The notes: generated from the sequence alone by a model not told the origin. A stretch of 64,000 nucleotides of DNA from CBDFHB01 sp965250115 (GCA_965250115.1 CBDFNJ010000001.1:1984001-2048000), one strand, 5' to 3'. Counted from the first letter of the stretch, positions 45,788-54,303 are shown. Numbers and translations: made by a program.

Positions 45788-46872
45788 GCCTTGGTGCACA
45801 ACTCCGATAGAAGCCGAGAGCTCGCTTGGCCCCGGCTTCCATCATCCGATCATCTCGCTATCAGGCATCCCGAGGGCCGTCATGGTGTTCAGAATCTTGC
45901 ACCCGATCCTTGCCTCGACTCTCTGTGCCGCCAACCCTCTCGCTCGCATCATTGCGCCCACGATGGCCTTGTAGCGATGGAACGTTGCTTCGACTTTGCT
46001 CCGTTTGCTGTAGCCCGATTCTGTATGCCACTTTCGTTTGCCGAGCCGAGCTTGTGCTGAAATGTTGCGATTGCGCTGTCGGCTGCTCGCCGGCCCCGAT
46101 GCAAGCTGGGCGCCTTTTCGTGGCGGTATCAGCACCCTCGGTGAGCGATGAGCGCGGTGACTCTCGATCGCTTCATAGACGCCGCTGGCGTCGTATGCGG
46201 TGTCAGCTCTGGTCGATGAGATGGGACTGTCGATCTGTCCGACAAGCGATGCAACCCGCGATGAATCGCGGGCTCTTTTGCTCGTCAGCTCGCCGGCGAC
46301 GACTTCGCCAGACTGCTCGTCGACACACAGATGGAGCTTGCGATAGTCCCTGCTCTTTGGTGCTCTGCGCAGCTGGCCGGCGTGGACAGCGAGACCGCTG
46401 CTGTCGATCAAGATGTGCAACGGCGTCTTCTGCTTGTCTTGGTAGAAGGGGACCTTACCCAGCTTCGCCTTGCGCCTCGAAATCGTGGTGTGATCGGGCA
46501 CATCATTGTCTAGCTTCATCAGAGCGAACAACGATCGCAGCAATCCCTCGCTCTGCCTAGATGACAGATGAAACACCATGCCCAGGGTGACAGCCGTCTC
46601 GATCGCGTGGTTGGAGTACTTGCGTTGACGGCCCGGTTTCCTCCTCCTCGGCCGGGGCGCGTCCCAGTTCACAAGCTTGCCGTCAGTGAGCGAGATCCAG
46701 ACTGTCAGGCTGCCGCGGTCGCGTAGACTCGCCTCATATTCACGCCAATTCCTCACGCGATAGGCGTTCTTCACATACTTCTGCTGAGTGCGTTTGAAAA
46801 TGCTCATGGGGAACCTCGAATCCGCGAGCGCACGACAATTATGGGCCGAGATCGCGAGTTGTGCACCAAGGC
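45788..46872 (-). mobile_element. IS5-family element
   Basis: Terminal inverted repeats of 17 bp, GCCTTGGTGCACAACTC at 45788-45804 and its reverse complement at 46856-46872. Contains a single transposase gene. No clear direct repeat flanks the ends, so a deletion or recombination after insertion is possible; the rve transposase it interrupts does not resume on the right. Confidence 0.85.
45842..46807 (-). CDS. IS5-family DDE transposase
   Basis: 321 residues, about the normal length. N-terminal YRVRNWREYEASLRDRGSLT matches the IS5/IS903-group motif; a DUF772-like domain follows (GMVFHLSSRQSEGLLRSLF, LDNDVPDHTTISRR). DDE residues lie in LHILIDSSGL, RADTAYDASG and SKVEATFHRYKAIVG. Complete and probably functional. 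Confidence 0.92.
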   Translation of the reverse strand: MSIFKRTQQKYVKNAYRVRNWREYEASLRDRGSLTVWISLTDGKLVNWDAPRPRRRKPGRQRKYSNHAIETAVTLGMVFHLSSRQSEGLLRSLFALMKLDNDVPDHTTISRRKAKLGKVPFYQDKQKTPLHILIDSSGLAVHAGQLRRAPKSRDYRKLHLCVDEQSGEVVAGELTSKRARDSSRVASLVGQIDSPISSTRADTAYDASGVYEAIESHRAHRSPRVLIPPRKGAQLASGPASSRQRNRNISAQARLGKRKWHTESGYSKRSKVEATFHRYKAIVGAMMRARGLAAQRVEARIGCKILNTMTALGMPDSEMIG

Positions 46873-46977
46873 AAAGCCTCTCCGGAACGGAAGGCTTCAG
46901 GGGTTCGATTGTTTGTGATTCTCTAGAAATGGTAGCAACTGGATAGGGGGATGGCTAGCCTGGATCACTGAGAGCCG

Positions 46978-47006
46978 TTGAGTCGGCTATCCGCGTCGGC
47001 TACAAT
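46978..47006 (+). promoter_or_regulatory. Sigma-70-like promoter of the tRNA gene
   Basis: TTGAGT at 46978-46983, a 17-nt spacer, TACAAT at 47001-47006. The predicted start near 47013 is 12 nt before the tRNA 5' end. Confidence 0.6.
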
Positions 47007-47024
47007 ATCTAGTTCCCTACGTGT

Positions 47025-47101
47025 GGCGGGGTAGCTCAGGTGGTTAGAGCGAAGGACTCATAACCCTTAGGTCGGCGGTTCAAGTCCGCCCCCCGCTACC
47101 A
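47025..47101 (+). tRNA. tRNA-Met (CAT anticodon)
   Basis: 77 nt with encoded CCA. Acceptor GGCGGGG pairs with CCCCGCT; D stem GCTC/GAGC; anticodon loop CTCATAA with CAT at 47059-47061; T arm GGCGG-TTCAAGT-CCGCC. Elongator Met is most likely; tRNA-Ile with lysidine-modified CAT is the alternative. The anticodon stem AAGGA/CCCTT contains an A-C mismatch at the last pair next to the loop, where T is usual in place of C. Confidence 0.93.
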
Positions 47102-47159
47102 TCCCGGATTCGTGCCAAAAACCGGCTGATACAGGGCACTAGACTAGATTCGCGAACTC

Positions 47160-47876
47160 ATGGCGCTCTACGTCACGCTCTTTCTTTCGGCTCTCCTGGC
47201 GGTGCTCCTCGTGTATCGCTACGATCTCTACGAGCGCGAGCCCTGGTACATGATTTTGCTCGCCATCGTCCTCGGCGCCGTCGCCATGCGTCTCGTTGGT
47301 GCCGTTGAGCTCTTTACGCTGGGTTTCACGGAGACCACAGGGGGGCTGGCCGCGCTTGCGGCCTTCGAGGAGGAGCTCACTCGTTTGGCGGTGGTGTTTG
47401 GGATCGCCACGGTCTTCCCCCGCCAGTTCAACGATCCTATGGACGGCCTCGTCTATGGTTCCATCGTCGGCCTCGGAATGGGACTCGAGGAGTCTCTGTA
47501 TCTTCTCAACCTCCTCGCGGAGCCAAACGTTCTCACCCTCCCGGTGGAGCTCGTGCGCTTGTTCGGTCATCTCATCATGGGAGGGATCGCGGGCTTCGGC
47601 GTCGGGATGGCGAGGACGGGGGTCGCTGGCTGAAAGCCTGCGCTCGCCAGGACTTTCGCGGTCGCCTGGGCCCTTCACTTCGTCTGGGATTGGCTTGCTC
47701 TCGCGGCGCACGACGGGTCCTCGATGAGCTCCATGCAAACCGTCGCCGCCATTGCGATCATGCTCGGTGGGATCGTCTTTTACGGCATGCTCGTGCAGCT
47801 CGGATCGAGCCTCTCGAAAGAACGTTTCGACCCGGAGAGCTCCCGGACACTCTGGGGCTGGCCGTTCAAGAAATGA
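47160..47876 (+). pseudogene. PrsW-family intramembrane metalloprotease with an in-frame TGA
   Basis: PrsW proteins are multi-pass membrane proteases (CPBP-related). Motifs: LYEREPWYMILLAIVLGAV, AFEEELTRLAVVFG (catalytic EE), GLGMGLEESLYL and LFGHLIMGGIAGFGVG. The frame hits TGA at 47631-47633, but continues without a shift to TGA 47874 as KPALARTFAVAWALHFVWDW, then IAIMLGGIVFYGMLVQLGSS, which supplies the missing last helices and the conserved His. A single TGG-to-TGA change is the simplest explanation. No ribosome-binding site is seen; TAGATT nine nt before the ATG could serve a leaderless transcript. The end overlaps the convergent VanZ gene by 11 nt. Confidence 0.8.
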
Positions 47877-48993
47877 GATCGTGCTCTGAGGGGAGGGCCC
47901 GCATCATTCCCGCGGCCAGCAAAACCAGAATCGGGTCGGTGACCTCGGCGGTTCGACCCGGAAGCATGGGTTGCAATAACTCCATGCCGAAGAGTGCGGT
48001 CGCGATCACGACGGTGGCGGTTCGAAGGCGAAGACCACAGCCTGTCGCGAGCCATAGGAGAGCGCCGTAGAAGTAGAGCTTGAGGAAGAGCTGGCTCGAG
48101 TTCCAGAACATCGAGCCTGTGAGAAATCCGTGGAACGGAAGAAAATGGAACGACGAGGACGGCTCCAATCTGAATGGCTCTAGCCCCATGAGCACGACGG
48201 TCAGGGCGAGCCAGATGGCTGCGGCTCGAGTCTCCAGGTGGCGCGTTCTTGCGCCCCACCAGATCCCGAGAGCGAGGGCGGCGCCGGCGACGTTTCCAGC
48301 CGAGAGCGAGTTCCGCACGATCAAAATTTCGCTCGCAAAGATGAAAGCCACGACCGCAAGTAGGCGACGAGGGTCGAACCGACTGCCCGCCACCGTCTCG
48401 AAGAGGACAGCGAAGACCAGCCAGCCGGCGGCGTTTCGCATCAAGTCCAGGACACCCAAGCGGGGATATAGCAGGAGCGGCTTCAGACTGTCCTTGATTT
48501 CCTGCCAGTCGAGTGCGGGCACGAAGGGAAAGAGGCGATAGGCAATCCAGAGTAAGGCGAGGAGTAGGGGGAAACTAGGCCTCGGAAGAGCCTTCTTCTC
48601 GGCGAACGATCGGCTCACGGCGAGCGACGCGATTGCCGTACCGAGCCAGGTTCCCATACCGTTCCAGAGAACGTCGCCGAGGGCGGGAATCCGGCCGCGG
48701 ATGAGCACCTGTCCGAGCTGGAGCGCGAAACCGAATACCGTGCCGAGAGCAACGACGGCAAGGCTGCGGGTTCGCAGCGCCAGGATCCCTAGAAGGCCGA
48801 AGGGCACGAAGAGCACGATATTGCCGAGGACGTCGCCGCGGCTTCCGAGCTCGAACGAGGTCCAGAACTCTGCGAGCCGTTCGGCTCGCGCTCCGGGGCC
48901 GATGACGAGACGAAACGGATAAAGCGAGCCGTAGGCGACTACGAAGGCCGTGAGGAGCCACATTGCGAGGAGCCGGTCTCGGCGAAACGACAT
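47866..48993 (-). CDS. VanZ-family multi-pass membrane protein
   Basis: 375 residues with about ten predicted membrane helices. The N-terminal half shows the VanZ pattern: YGSLYPFRLVIG, then DVLGNIVLFVPFGLLGILAL, and a C-terminal echo GGIWWGAR-like and TEVTDPILVLLAAG; the second half may be a divergent repeat of the same domain. VanZ in glycopeptide operons gives low-level teicoplanin resistance, but most family members are of unknown role. Convergent with the PrsW gene and divergent from the xanthine dehydrogenase scar. Confidence 0.85.
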   Translation of the reverse strand: MSFRRDRLLAMWLLTAFVVAYGSLYPFRLVIGPGARAERLAEFWTSFELGSRGDVLGNIVLFVPFGLLGILALRTRSLAVVALGTVFGFALQLGQVLIRGRIPALGDVLWNGMGTWLGTAIASLAVSRSFAEKKALPRPSFPLLLALLWIAYRLFPFVPALDWQEIKDSLKPLLLYPRLGVLDLMRNAAGWLVFAVLFETVAGSRFDPRRLLAVVAFIFASEILIVRNSLSAGNVAGAALALGIWWGARTRHLETRAAAIWLALTVVLMGLEPFRLEPSSSFHFLPFHGFLTGSMFWNSSQLFLKLYFYGALLWLATGCGLRLRTATVVIATALFGMELLQPMLPGRTAEVTDPILVLLAAGMMRALPSEHDLIS

Positions 48994-49037
48994 GAGTCGA
49001 CGAGTTTACTGCCAGGCAGCCTGTTAAGATAGAGCGC

Positions 49038-49514
49038 ATGGCGGCGGTCGGTAGCAGTTCGCGACGAAAAGAAGGTCCCGAGAAACTGAGGGAACTCGCG
49101 CTCGCTATGTCGACGACATCCCGCTGACCAACTTCCTCCACTCCGTCACGCTTCGTTCCTCGATCGCGCGCGGTCGCGTGCAGGAGATTCGCTTCGACGA
49201 GAATTTCGACTGGCGCGACGTCGTTGTTGCGACCGCCGAGGACATTCCCGGGGAGAACGCCGTCTTGCTGATCGAGAAGGACCAGCCTCTCCTCGTGGAA
49301 AAAGAAGTGCGGCACGCGGAAGAGCCGATTCTAGTCCTGGGGCATCGCGGCGGTGGAAGCCTTCGCTACCGGCAAAAAACCTACGTCCAGGGTGGTCGGA
49401 GAGGCGGTTCGGCTCGTCGAGGAAGACGTTTCCCCGATCGACGACTTGCGCTCGACACGAGCCTATCGGCTCGCGGTTTCGCGAAACCTGGTACGTGCCT
49501 TCTTGCTCGGCTGA
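49038..49514 (+). pseudogene. Xanthine dehydrogenase scar: N-terminus of the molybdenum subunit joined to the C-terminus of the FAD subunit
   Basis: From ATG 49038 the sequence reads RRKEGPEKL, then after a one-base shift near 49090 TRARYVDDIPLTNFLHSVTL, FDWRDVVVATAEDIPGEN and QPLLVEKEVRHAEEPILVLG, the a/b-hammerhead start of the XDH/CoxL molybdopterin subunit. After about 49365 another frame reads GKKPTSRVVGEAVRLVEEDV, SPIDDLRSTRAYRLAVSRNL, VRAFLLG and stop at 49514, the C-terminus of the CoxM/XdhB FAD subunit. About 600 residues of the first gene and most of the second are missing. TAAGAT at 49025-49030, 7 nt before the ATG, is a leaderless-type -10. Confidence 0.75.
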
Positions 49515-49633
49515 CCCTCCGGACTGAGAGACGCGGCAGTGGTCCAGGATGGCCTGGCGGCTCTCTTCGCTTTTCGATCTTGAAGTCGACGGCACTCATG
49601 TCGAATTGTTCATCGTGTGCAAGCGGCAGAAAT

Positions 49634-50362
49634 CTATCCCCGAGGGTAGATTTCCGAAAGCTCCACGAGCCGCCACCTCCGCCCAACCAGATGGAGTGCC
49701 GCACAAAGGCTCCAGCCCACTTCGAGAGTCTCACTCACTTCCCGCGGCACGTCGATTGGACCGATGCGCTCGGCAGCGGGACCTCGATAGACTCGGAGCC
49801 AAATTTTTCCAGGGTCAATTCGGGCAGCGAGGTGGTGGTCGCAGGGGACGAAACTATCGCCGCTCGCCGCTCGCAGGCGCTCGACTGACACTAATGCCTC
49901 GAGCTGACGTTTGGCCTTTTTAGCCTGCCGCATTCTCGATTGTCTTCGCATGGCGCGGGCTTCCTCCACTGCCAGAGTCTCGTGATCGAGATAACCCTTG
50001 GCGACCAGCCACTGCCGAAGATCGGTGACGACGGATGAGGCCTTCTTCTCCACCTGATCGGTCGTCTGGACGTCCGATTTGAGATAGGCCCCACGAAAGA
50101 AGTCGAGCTCGGGCAATAGCTTCTCCGGCCCGAACACTTCGAAGAAGTGGCGCTGCGCCTCTCCTTGCGCGTAGAAGTGTCGCTCGCACTCATCGCGCTC
50201 CTCGTCGTCGAGATTTCGGTGACCGTAGTTGTTGATGCAGAGCGCGAGAAAGAAGAGGACTCGCTGAACGATCCGGCTTTGATTCTCGGAAAGTTGCTGG
50301 CGCTCCCGGGCAAATTCCTCGAGCGCGCTCTGAATAGTAGGCGATGGGTTCGTGTCGGGCAT
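49634..50362 (-). CDS. Conserved-looking hypothetical protein
   Basis: 242 residues from ATG 50362, with GGGGAG 6 nt upstream. I do not recognise the family. The N-terminal third is helical and acidic (SALEEFARERQQLSENQSRI, FYAQGEAQRHFFEVFG), a central segment has AVEEARAMRRQSRMRQAKKA (basic helix), and the C-terminal third is beta-like (KIWLRVYRGPAAERIGPIDV). No signal peptide or membrane segment. Good start signal and coding-like third positions support a real gene. Its neighbours give no functional clue. Confidence 0.65.
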   Translation of the reverse strand: MPDTNPSPTIQSALEEFARERQQLSENQSRIVQRVLFFLALCINNYGHRNLDDEERDECERHFYAQGEAQRHFFEVFGPEKLLPELDFFRGAYLKSDVQTTDQVEKKASSVVTDLRQWLVAKGYLDHETLAVEEARAMRRQSRMRQAKKAKRQLEALVSVERLRAASGDSFVPCDHHLAARIDPGKIWLRVYRGPAAERIGPIDVPREVSETLEVGWSLCAALHLVGRRWRLVELSEIYPRG

Positions 50363-50537
50363 GGGTTCTCCCCTAACCTGCCCTCACTCTACTCATGGAA
50401 GACGAGAAAACGGGCGCTTCGCCTCCCTCGTCCTCGAGAATCTCTCCGAGCCGCGCGTGCCGGCGCCCTAAAGGCCACTCGCTCCGGGATAAGATGCACT
50501 CAATGGAGCTCGACGAGATCTCATAGGAGCTTTGACG

Positions 50538-51365
50538 TTGCAGTTCAATCCCATGACCTTCGAGGACATCCTCGAGCTCGAGCCGAAGTCTCCGGGCCTT
50601 CGTATCGAGTACGGTCGCGACCCACTCCAGTTCGGAGAGCTGCGGCTGCCGGACGGTTTGGGGCCACATCCTGTGGCGGTCGTCGTTCACGGTGGGTGCT
50701 GGCGCGCGGAGTACGATGTCGCGCACATTGGCAGTTTCAGCGACGGGATCACCTCCGCTGGCATTGCCACCTGGACCCTGGAGTACCGAAGAATCGGGGA
50801 TACGGGTGGCGGTTGGCCGGGCACGCTTCTCGACGTAGCTCGCGGTGTCGACCACCTCAGAAAAATCGCCAAGGAGCATCCGATCGACCTCGATCGGGTC
50901 GTGGCCGTCGGACATTCCGCGGGCGGACAACTCGTTCTCTGGCTCGCGGCGCGCCACAAGCTTCCGGAAACGAGCCCTCTTTTCTCCGCCACGCCTTTTC
51001 CGCTGGCGGGGATCGTCTCGCTCGCCGGCGTCGACGACCTCAAGCGCGCCCTCAGGGAAGGCGTCTGTGAGGACATGGCGGCGCAGCTCCTCGGAGGTAC
51101 CCCCCGGGACGTGCCCGAGCGCTACCGGGACGCCTCCCCCATCGAAAGCTTGCCCTTAGAGGTGCCCCTGCACCTGGTAAGCGGCTCGAGAGACGACATC
51201 GTGCCCGCCGCCTTCGGAGAAAACTTCCAGACCGCCGCAGAACGCGCCGGAGACACGGCCGCGTGGACGCTCGTAGAAGGGGCAGGCCACTTCGAGCTCA
51301 TTGCTCCGACCTCTTCCGCATGGCCAACCGTTCGCAAGGCGGCCGTTTCGCTGGCGAACAGATAG
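50538..51365 (+). CDS. Alpha/beta hydrolase, kynurenine-formamidase/BD-FAE-like
   Basis: About 275 residues. AGGAG at 50525-50529 best serves TTG 50538; TTG 50532 and ATG 50553 are alternatives. Oxyanion motif VVVHGGCWRAEYD, nucleophile elbow VAVGHSAGGQLVLWLAARH, acid in LHLVSGSRDDIVPAAFG and His in VEGAGHFELIAP: a complete Ser-Asp-His triad. The HGGxW plus GHSAGG pairing is characteristic of formamidases that hydrolyse N-formylkynurenine, and of related carboxylesterases. No signal peptide, so cytoplasmic. No tryptophan-degradation genes are nearby, so the esterase alternative stands. Confidence 0.85.
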   Translation: MQFNPMTFEDILELEPKSPGLRIEYGRDPLQFGELRLPDGLGPHPVAVVVHGGCWRAEYDVAHIGSFSDGITSAGIATWTLEYRRIGDTGGGWPGTLLDVARGVDHLRKIAKEHPIDLDRVVAVGHSAGGQLVLWLAARHKLPETSPLFSATPFPLAGIVSLAGVDDLKRALREGVCEDMAAQLLGGTPRDVPERYRDASPIESLPLEVPLHLVSGSRDDIVPAAFGENFQTAAERAGDTAAWTLVEGAGHFELIAPTSSAWPTVRKAAVSLANR

Positions 51366-51380
51366 GTTTCCCGGGAAACT

Positions 51381-52292
51381 TCAGGCGGCGGCTATCTCTT
51401 CTTTGGAGATGCGGCCTTCGGCCAAGATGCGGGCCGGCACTTTCTTCAAATCCCAGATCAGTCCGAGCTTCGACAGGAACCACAGACCGTAAAAGGTCAG
51501 ATCGATCTCCCACCAATAGAAACCTTGACGTGCGGCCGTAGGGTAATGGTGGTGGTTGTTGTGCCATCCCTCACCCATGGTCAGAAGAGCGAGGATCCAG
51601 TTGTTACGGCTCGTATCGGTCGTTTCGAAACGACGCCTACCGAAAAGGTGGGAGAGTGAGTTGATAGTGAAAGTGCTATGCGCCAGCACTACCGTCGAGA
51701 TGCAATATCCCCAAACGAGCATCTGCCAACCGCTCGTTCCGAGGGCAGGCGCTATCGCTTCGATCAAGACGCCTAGTCCGAAACACATGACTCCCAGGAG
51801 CGTCGGCACGAGCACGTCGTAGCGGTCCAAGACTCGAAGCTCGGGATACTTGGCCAGGTCGGGCACGAGCCGCGTTCGGGTCTTGTTGTTGGCCTTGTCG
51901 AAAACCCAGACGAAGTGGGAGTACCAGAAACCCTTCTGCGTCGGCGAGTGGACGTCGTTCTCCTTGTCGGAGTAGAGATGATGGTGCCTGTGATGGGCCG
52001 CCCACCATAAGGGTCCCTTCTGAGTGGAAGAGCTCCCGAGGAGTGCAAAGAGGAACTGAAACCACCGCGACGTCTTGTAAGTGCGGTGTGAGAGGTATCG
52101 GTGGTAGAAGCCCGTGATGGCGAACATGCGTGCCCAGTACAGGGCGAAGCAGATAGCTACAGCCACTGGGCTGATGCCTACCCAGAATACGGCCAGGGCG
52201 GCGACATGCACACTCAACCAGGGCACCATGGTAATCCAAGAAATGCCACTTTCCTCGGCCGCGGCGTGAGGTTTCGATGATTGCGCGCTCAA
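51381..52292 (-). CDS. Acyl-CoA (delta-9-type) fatty acid desaturase
   Basis: 303 residues; AGAGGAG precedes the ATG. Membrane di-iron desaturase with all three histidine boxes: HRYLSH (about 64-69), HRHHH (about 101-105) and HNNHHH (about 245-250). Four hydrophobic helices surround them. The family introduces a cis double bond into saturated acyl chains bound to CoA, ACP or lipid, using O2 and an electron donor, implying aerobic life. Convergent with the hydrolase gene, 15 nt between stops. Confidence 0.93.
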   Translation of the reverse strand: MSAQSSKPHAAAEESGISWITMVPWLSVHVAALAVFWVGISPVAVAICFALYWARMFAITGFYHRYLSHRTYKTSRWFQFLFALLGSSSTQKGPLWWAAHHRHHHLYSDKENDVHSPTQKGFWYSHFVWVFDKANNKTRTRLVPDLAKYPELRVLDRYDVLVPTLLGVMCFGLGVLIEAIAPALGTSGWQMLVWGYCISTVVLAHSTFTINSLSHLFGRRRFETTDTSRNNWILALLTMGEGWHNNHHHYPTAARQGFYWWEIDLTFYGLWFLSKLGLIWDLKKVPARILAEGRISKEEIAAA

Positions 52293-52434
52293 GAACGTCT
52301 CCTCTGAACAGAAAGAAGGCTGGTTTTCATAAGGCGGCGGGTCAGGGGGCCTTCTTTCAGCGGACTCAGGGTTTCAAAACGCGGGATCTTCCGCGGGACT
52401 GCCTTTTGCATACCATGACGAGGCATAGCGTAAC

Positions 52435-53067
52435 ATGGAAGCCGCGATGACACCAATAGCGAGCCCGCAGACCCTCCGGTTCAGCACCGAGCCAAAGGGT
52501 CTGGAAGGGCTGGTGACGAGCCAGAGCCTGTTCGGAAACCGCAACCCGCTGGAGCTAGAGATCGGAGCCGGCAAGGGCACGTTCCTCGTGAAGGAGTCCG
52601 CTCTTCGACCGGAGGTCAACTTCCTCGGAATCGAGTATGCCCGAAGGTATTGGATCTATGCCGCGGACCGGCTATGCCGCGCGGCACGGGATAACGCCCG
52701 TGTTGTCCTGGCCGAAGCCTTTGAGTTCATCAACGCTCACCTTGCCGATGACGATTTGAGCGCCGTACACATCTATTTCCCCGACCCGTGGCCGAAGACA
52801 CGCCACCGGAGACGCCGTCTCCTCCAACGAGACTTCGTGGCACTCCTGACCGACAAGATGAAGCTCGGCGCACGCCTGCAGATCGCGACGGACCACGAGG
52901 ACTATTTCGCGCACATCGAAAGGGTCATCAAGAGCTCGCCCCTCGTCCAGGCGCCCTTCGAGATCCGTGCCGCGGCCGACGGAGACGAGCTCGTAGGGTC
53001 GAATTTCGAGCGAAAGTACCGATTGTCGGGACAGCGCATCTATTCGATCGCCGCTGTGAAGGTGTAG
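52435..53067 (+). CDS. trmB: tRNA (guanine-46-N7)-methyltransferase
   Basis: 210 residues (206 if ATG 52447 is used). Rossmann methyltransferase with SAM loop LELEIGAGKGTFLV, VNFLGIEYARRYW, the acidic AVHIYFPDPWPKTRHRRRRL signature unique to TrmB (catalytic Asp region), LGARLQIATDHEDYF, and C-terminal SNFERKYRLSGQRIYSI with the TxFExK-like motif. Adds a methyl group to N7 of G46 in the variable loop of several tRNAs. The only clear housekeeping gene besides the tRNA. Confidence 0.95.
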   Translation: MEAAMTPIASPQTLRFSTEPKGLEGLVTSQSLFGNRNPLELEIGAGKGTFLVKESALRPEVNFLGIEYARRYWIYAADRLCRAARDNARVVLAEAFEFINAHLADDDLSAVHIYFPDPWPKTRHRRRRLLQRDFVALLTDKMKLGARLQIATDHEDYFAHIERVIKSSPLVQAPFEIRAAADGDELVGSNFERKYRLSGQRIYSIAAVKV

Positions 53068-53239
53068 GGACTTCGCGCGTATCGACGGGTTTGCCCCCCC
53101 GCTTTCTCGTCACCCGGCAGCGTAGTTTCATTGGTTTGAGTACTTTCGACATTGCAAGACTCTTGCTCTATCTACGCGGAGGCCTTTCACGAGCTGATTC
53201 CTCCTTCCACAGCTCGGTCGCGTCTCCGGAGAGTCAGTT

Positions 53240-53731
53240 ATGCACTGGCAGGACCAACAATCTCTCTTTGAAAGAGCGATAGAGCTGCATCGAACGGGGC
53301 GAGGCCAAGAGGCGGCCGCCGCCTTCCGCCAGCTGATCGCGTCCGGGAGTCGAGACCCCAAAGCCCTCTCCTACGGCGGGCTGGTCATCGCGTGTGAAGA
53401 GGGCGACGTGAAGACCGGGCTCGGGTGGTGCGCGCGCGCCGTCGAGATCGCGTTCTACGATGCCCAAATGTACATCAATCTCGCACGCCTGCACGAGAAG
53501 ACGGGCTGGAAGAACCAAGCGACCCAGGTGCTGCGAAAAGGACTGCGCATCGACCCGGGCAACGAAAAGCTAATCGTTGAGATCGATCGCGTCAGCCCGC
53601 GAACGCCGGACGCGATCCCCGCGCTTGCGCGAGCCCACGTTGTCAACAAGACGATTGGAAAGCTGAGGGCGGGGCTCGCCGACAAAAACCAGCCCGAGGC
53701 GAAGACCAAGACCTCTCCGAGTTATTCGTAA
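53240..53731 (+). CDS. TPR-repeat protein
   Basis: 163 residues from ATG 53240 (GGAGAG 7 nt upstream). Two or three tetratricopeptide-like units: FERAIELHRTGRGQEAAAAF, KTGLGWCARAVEIAFYDAQM, then NLARLHEKTGWKNQATQVLR with GLRIDPGN, a typical TPR ending. The C-terminal 40 residues are basic and probably disordered. No signal peptide. Protein-protein scaffold; the partner is unknown. Confidence 0.8.
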   Translation: MHWQDQQSLFERAIELHRTGRGQEAAAAFRQLIASGSRDPKALSYGGLVIACEEGDVKTGLGWCARAVEIAFYDAQMYINLARLHEKTGWKNQATQVLRKGLRIDPGNEKLIVEIDRVSPRTPDAIPALARAHVVNKTIGKLRAGLADKNQPEAKTKTSPSYS

Positions 53732-53889
53732 TTAGCTGTAGGATATCGCCTCGTGTCCCCAAAAGCGGCGAACCAGCGCGATCTGGCCCACGTGATAGCT
53801 CTCGTGTTGAATGAGAAAAACCAGAGAGGCCAGCGCCGTGTCGTTTTCCATCCAGGCTCCGCTCTCGGAGTCGCACACTGCTAGACGCG
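53732..53889 (-). pseudogene. DinB-family C-terminal fragment
   Basis: Only about 50 codons: TALASLVFLIQHESYHVGQI, ALVRRFWGHEAISYS and stop. The HESYHVGQI helix with its two His is the hallmark last helix of DinB/YfiT-like four-helix-bundle metalloproteins (normally about 160 residues). The N-terminal three helices are absent; the DUF4019 gene occupies their place. A truncated remnant. Confidence 0.65.
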
Positions 53890-54303
53890 TCAGCGACGGA
53901 TCACGTAGTCGTAGACCCGCCACTCAGAATCGTCGTCGAGTGTGACGACGATCGTCTCGACGACGGCTTCATGGGCCGCGAAGTCGCCCCGGTAAACCAG
54001 CTCGACGAACTGTCCCGCTTCCGTGCCCGGCATCGACGTCCTCTCGTGGGACCGGACGAGGCGTCGCGTCTCGGCCTCACCGAGCGACCCGCGGGACGTC
54101 GCCAAGGCCTTGACCCAGAACCCCACTCGCTTGCCGAATCGCGACATGTTCCGACGAAACCGAGGAGACGCCGCGTCCCAGCTTTCTTCGTAGCGACCCT
54201 CGTCGATCAGCTCGAGCCAGCGCTCGGCCGCCGAGCGTGAAGAAGCCTGCTCTTGGGCGCTCGTGACCGCGACGAGCGAGATGAACAGCAGAGCGAGGCT
54301 CAC
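53890..54303 (-). CDS. DUF4019-domain exported protein
   Basis: 137 residues; GTG 54303 overlaps the stop of a 24-codon reading frame (GTGA). Signal peptide SLALLFISLVAVTSAQ. The DUF4019 pattern is complete: AERWLELIDEGRYEESWDAA, FRRNMSRFGKRVGFWVKALA, RSHERTSMPGTEAGQFVELV and WRVYDYVIRR at the end. The function of the domain is unknown. Appears to be last in an operon with the large secreted protein and the micro-ORF upstream. Confidence 0.85.
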   Translation of the reverse strand: MSLALLFISLVAVTSAQEQASSRSAAERWLELIDEGRYEESWDAASPRFRRNMSRFGKRVGFWVKALATSRGSLGEAETRRLVRSHERTSMPGTEAGQFVELVYRGDFAAHEAVVETIVVTLDDDSEWRVYDYVIRR

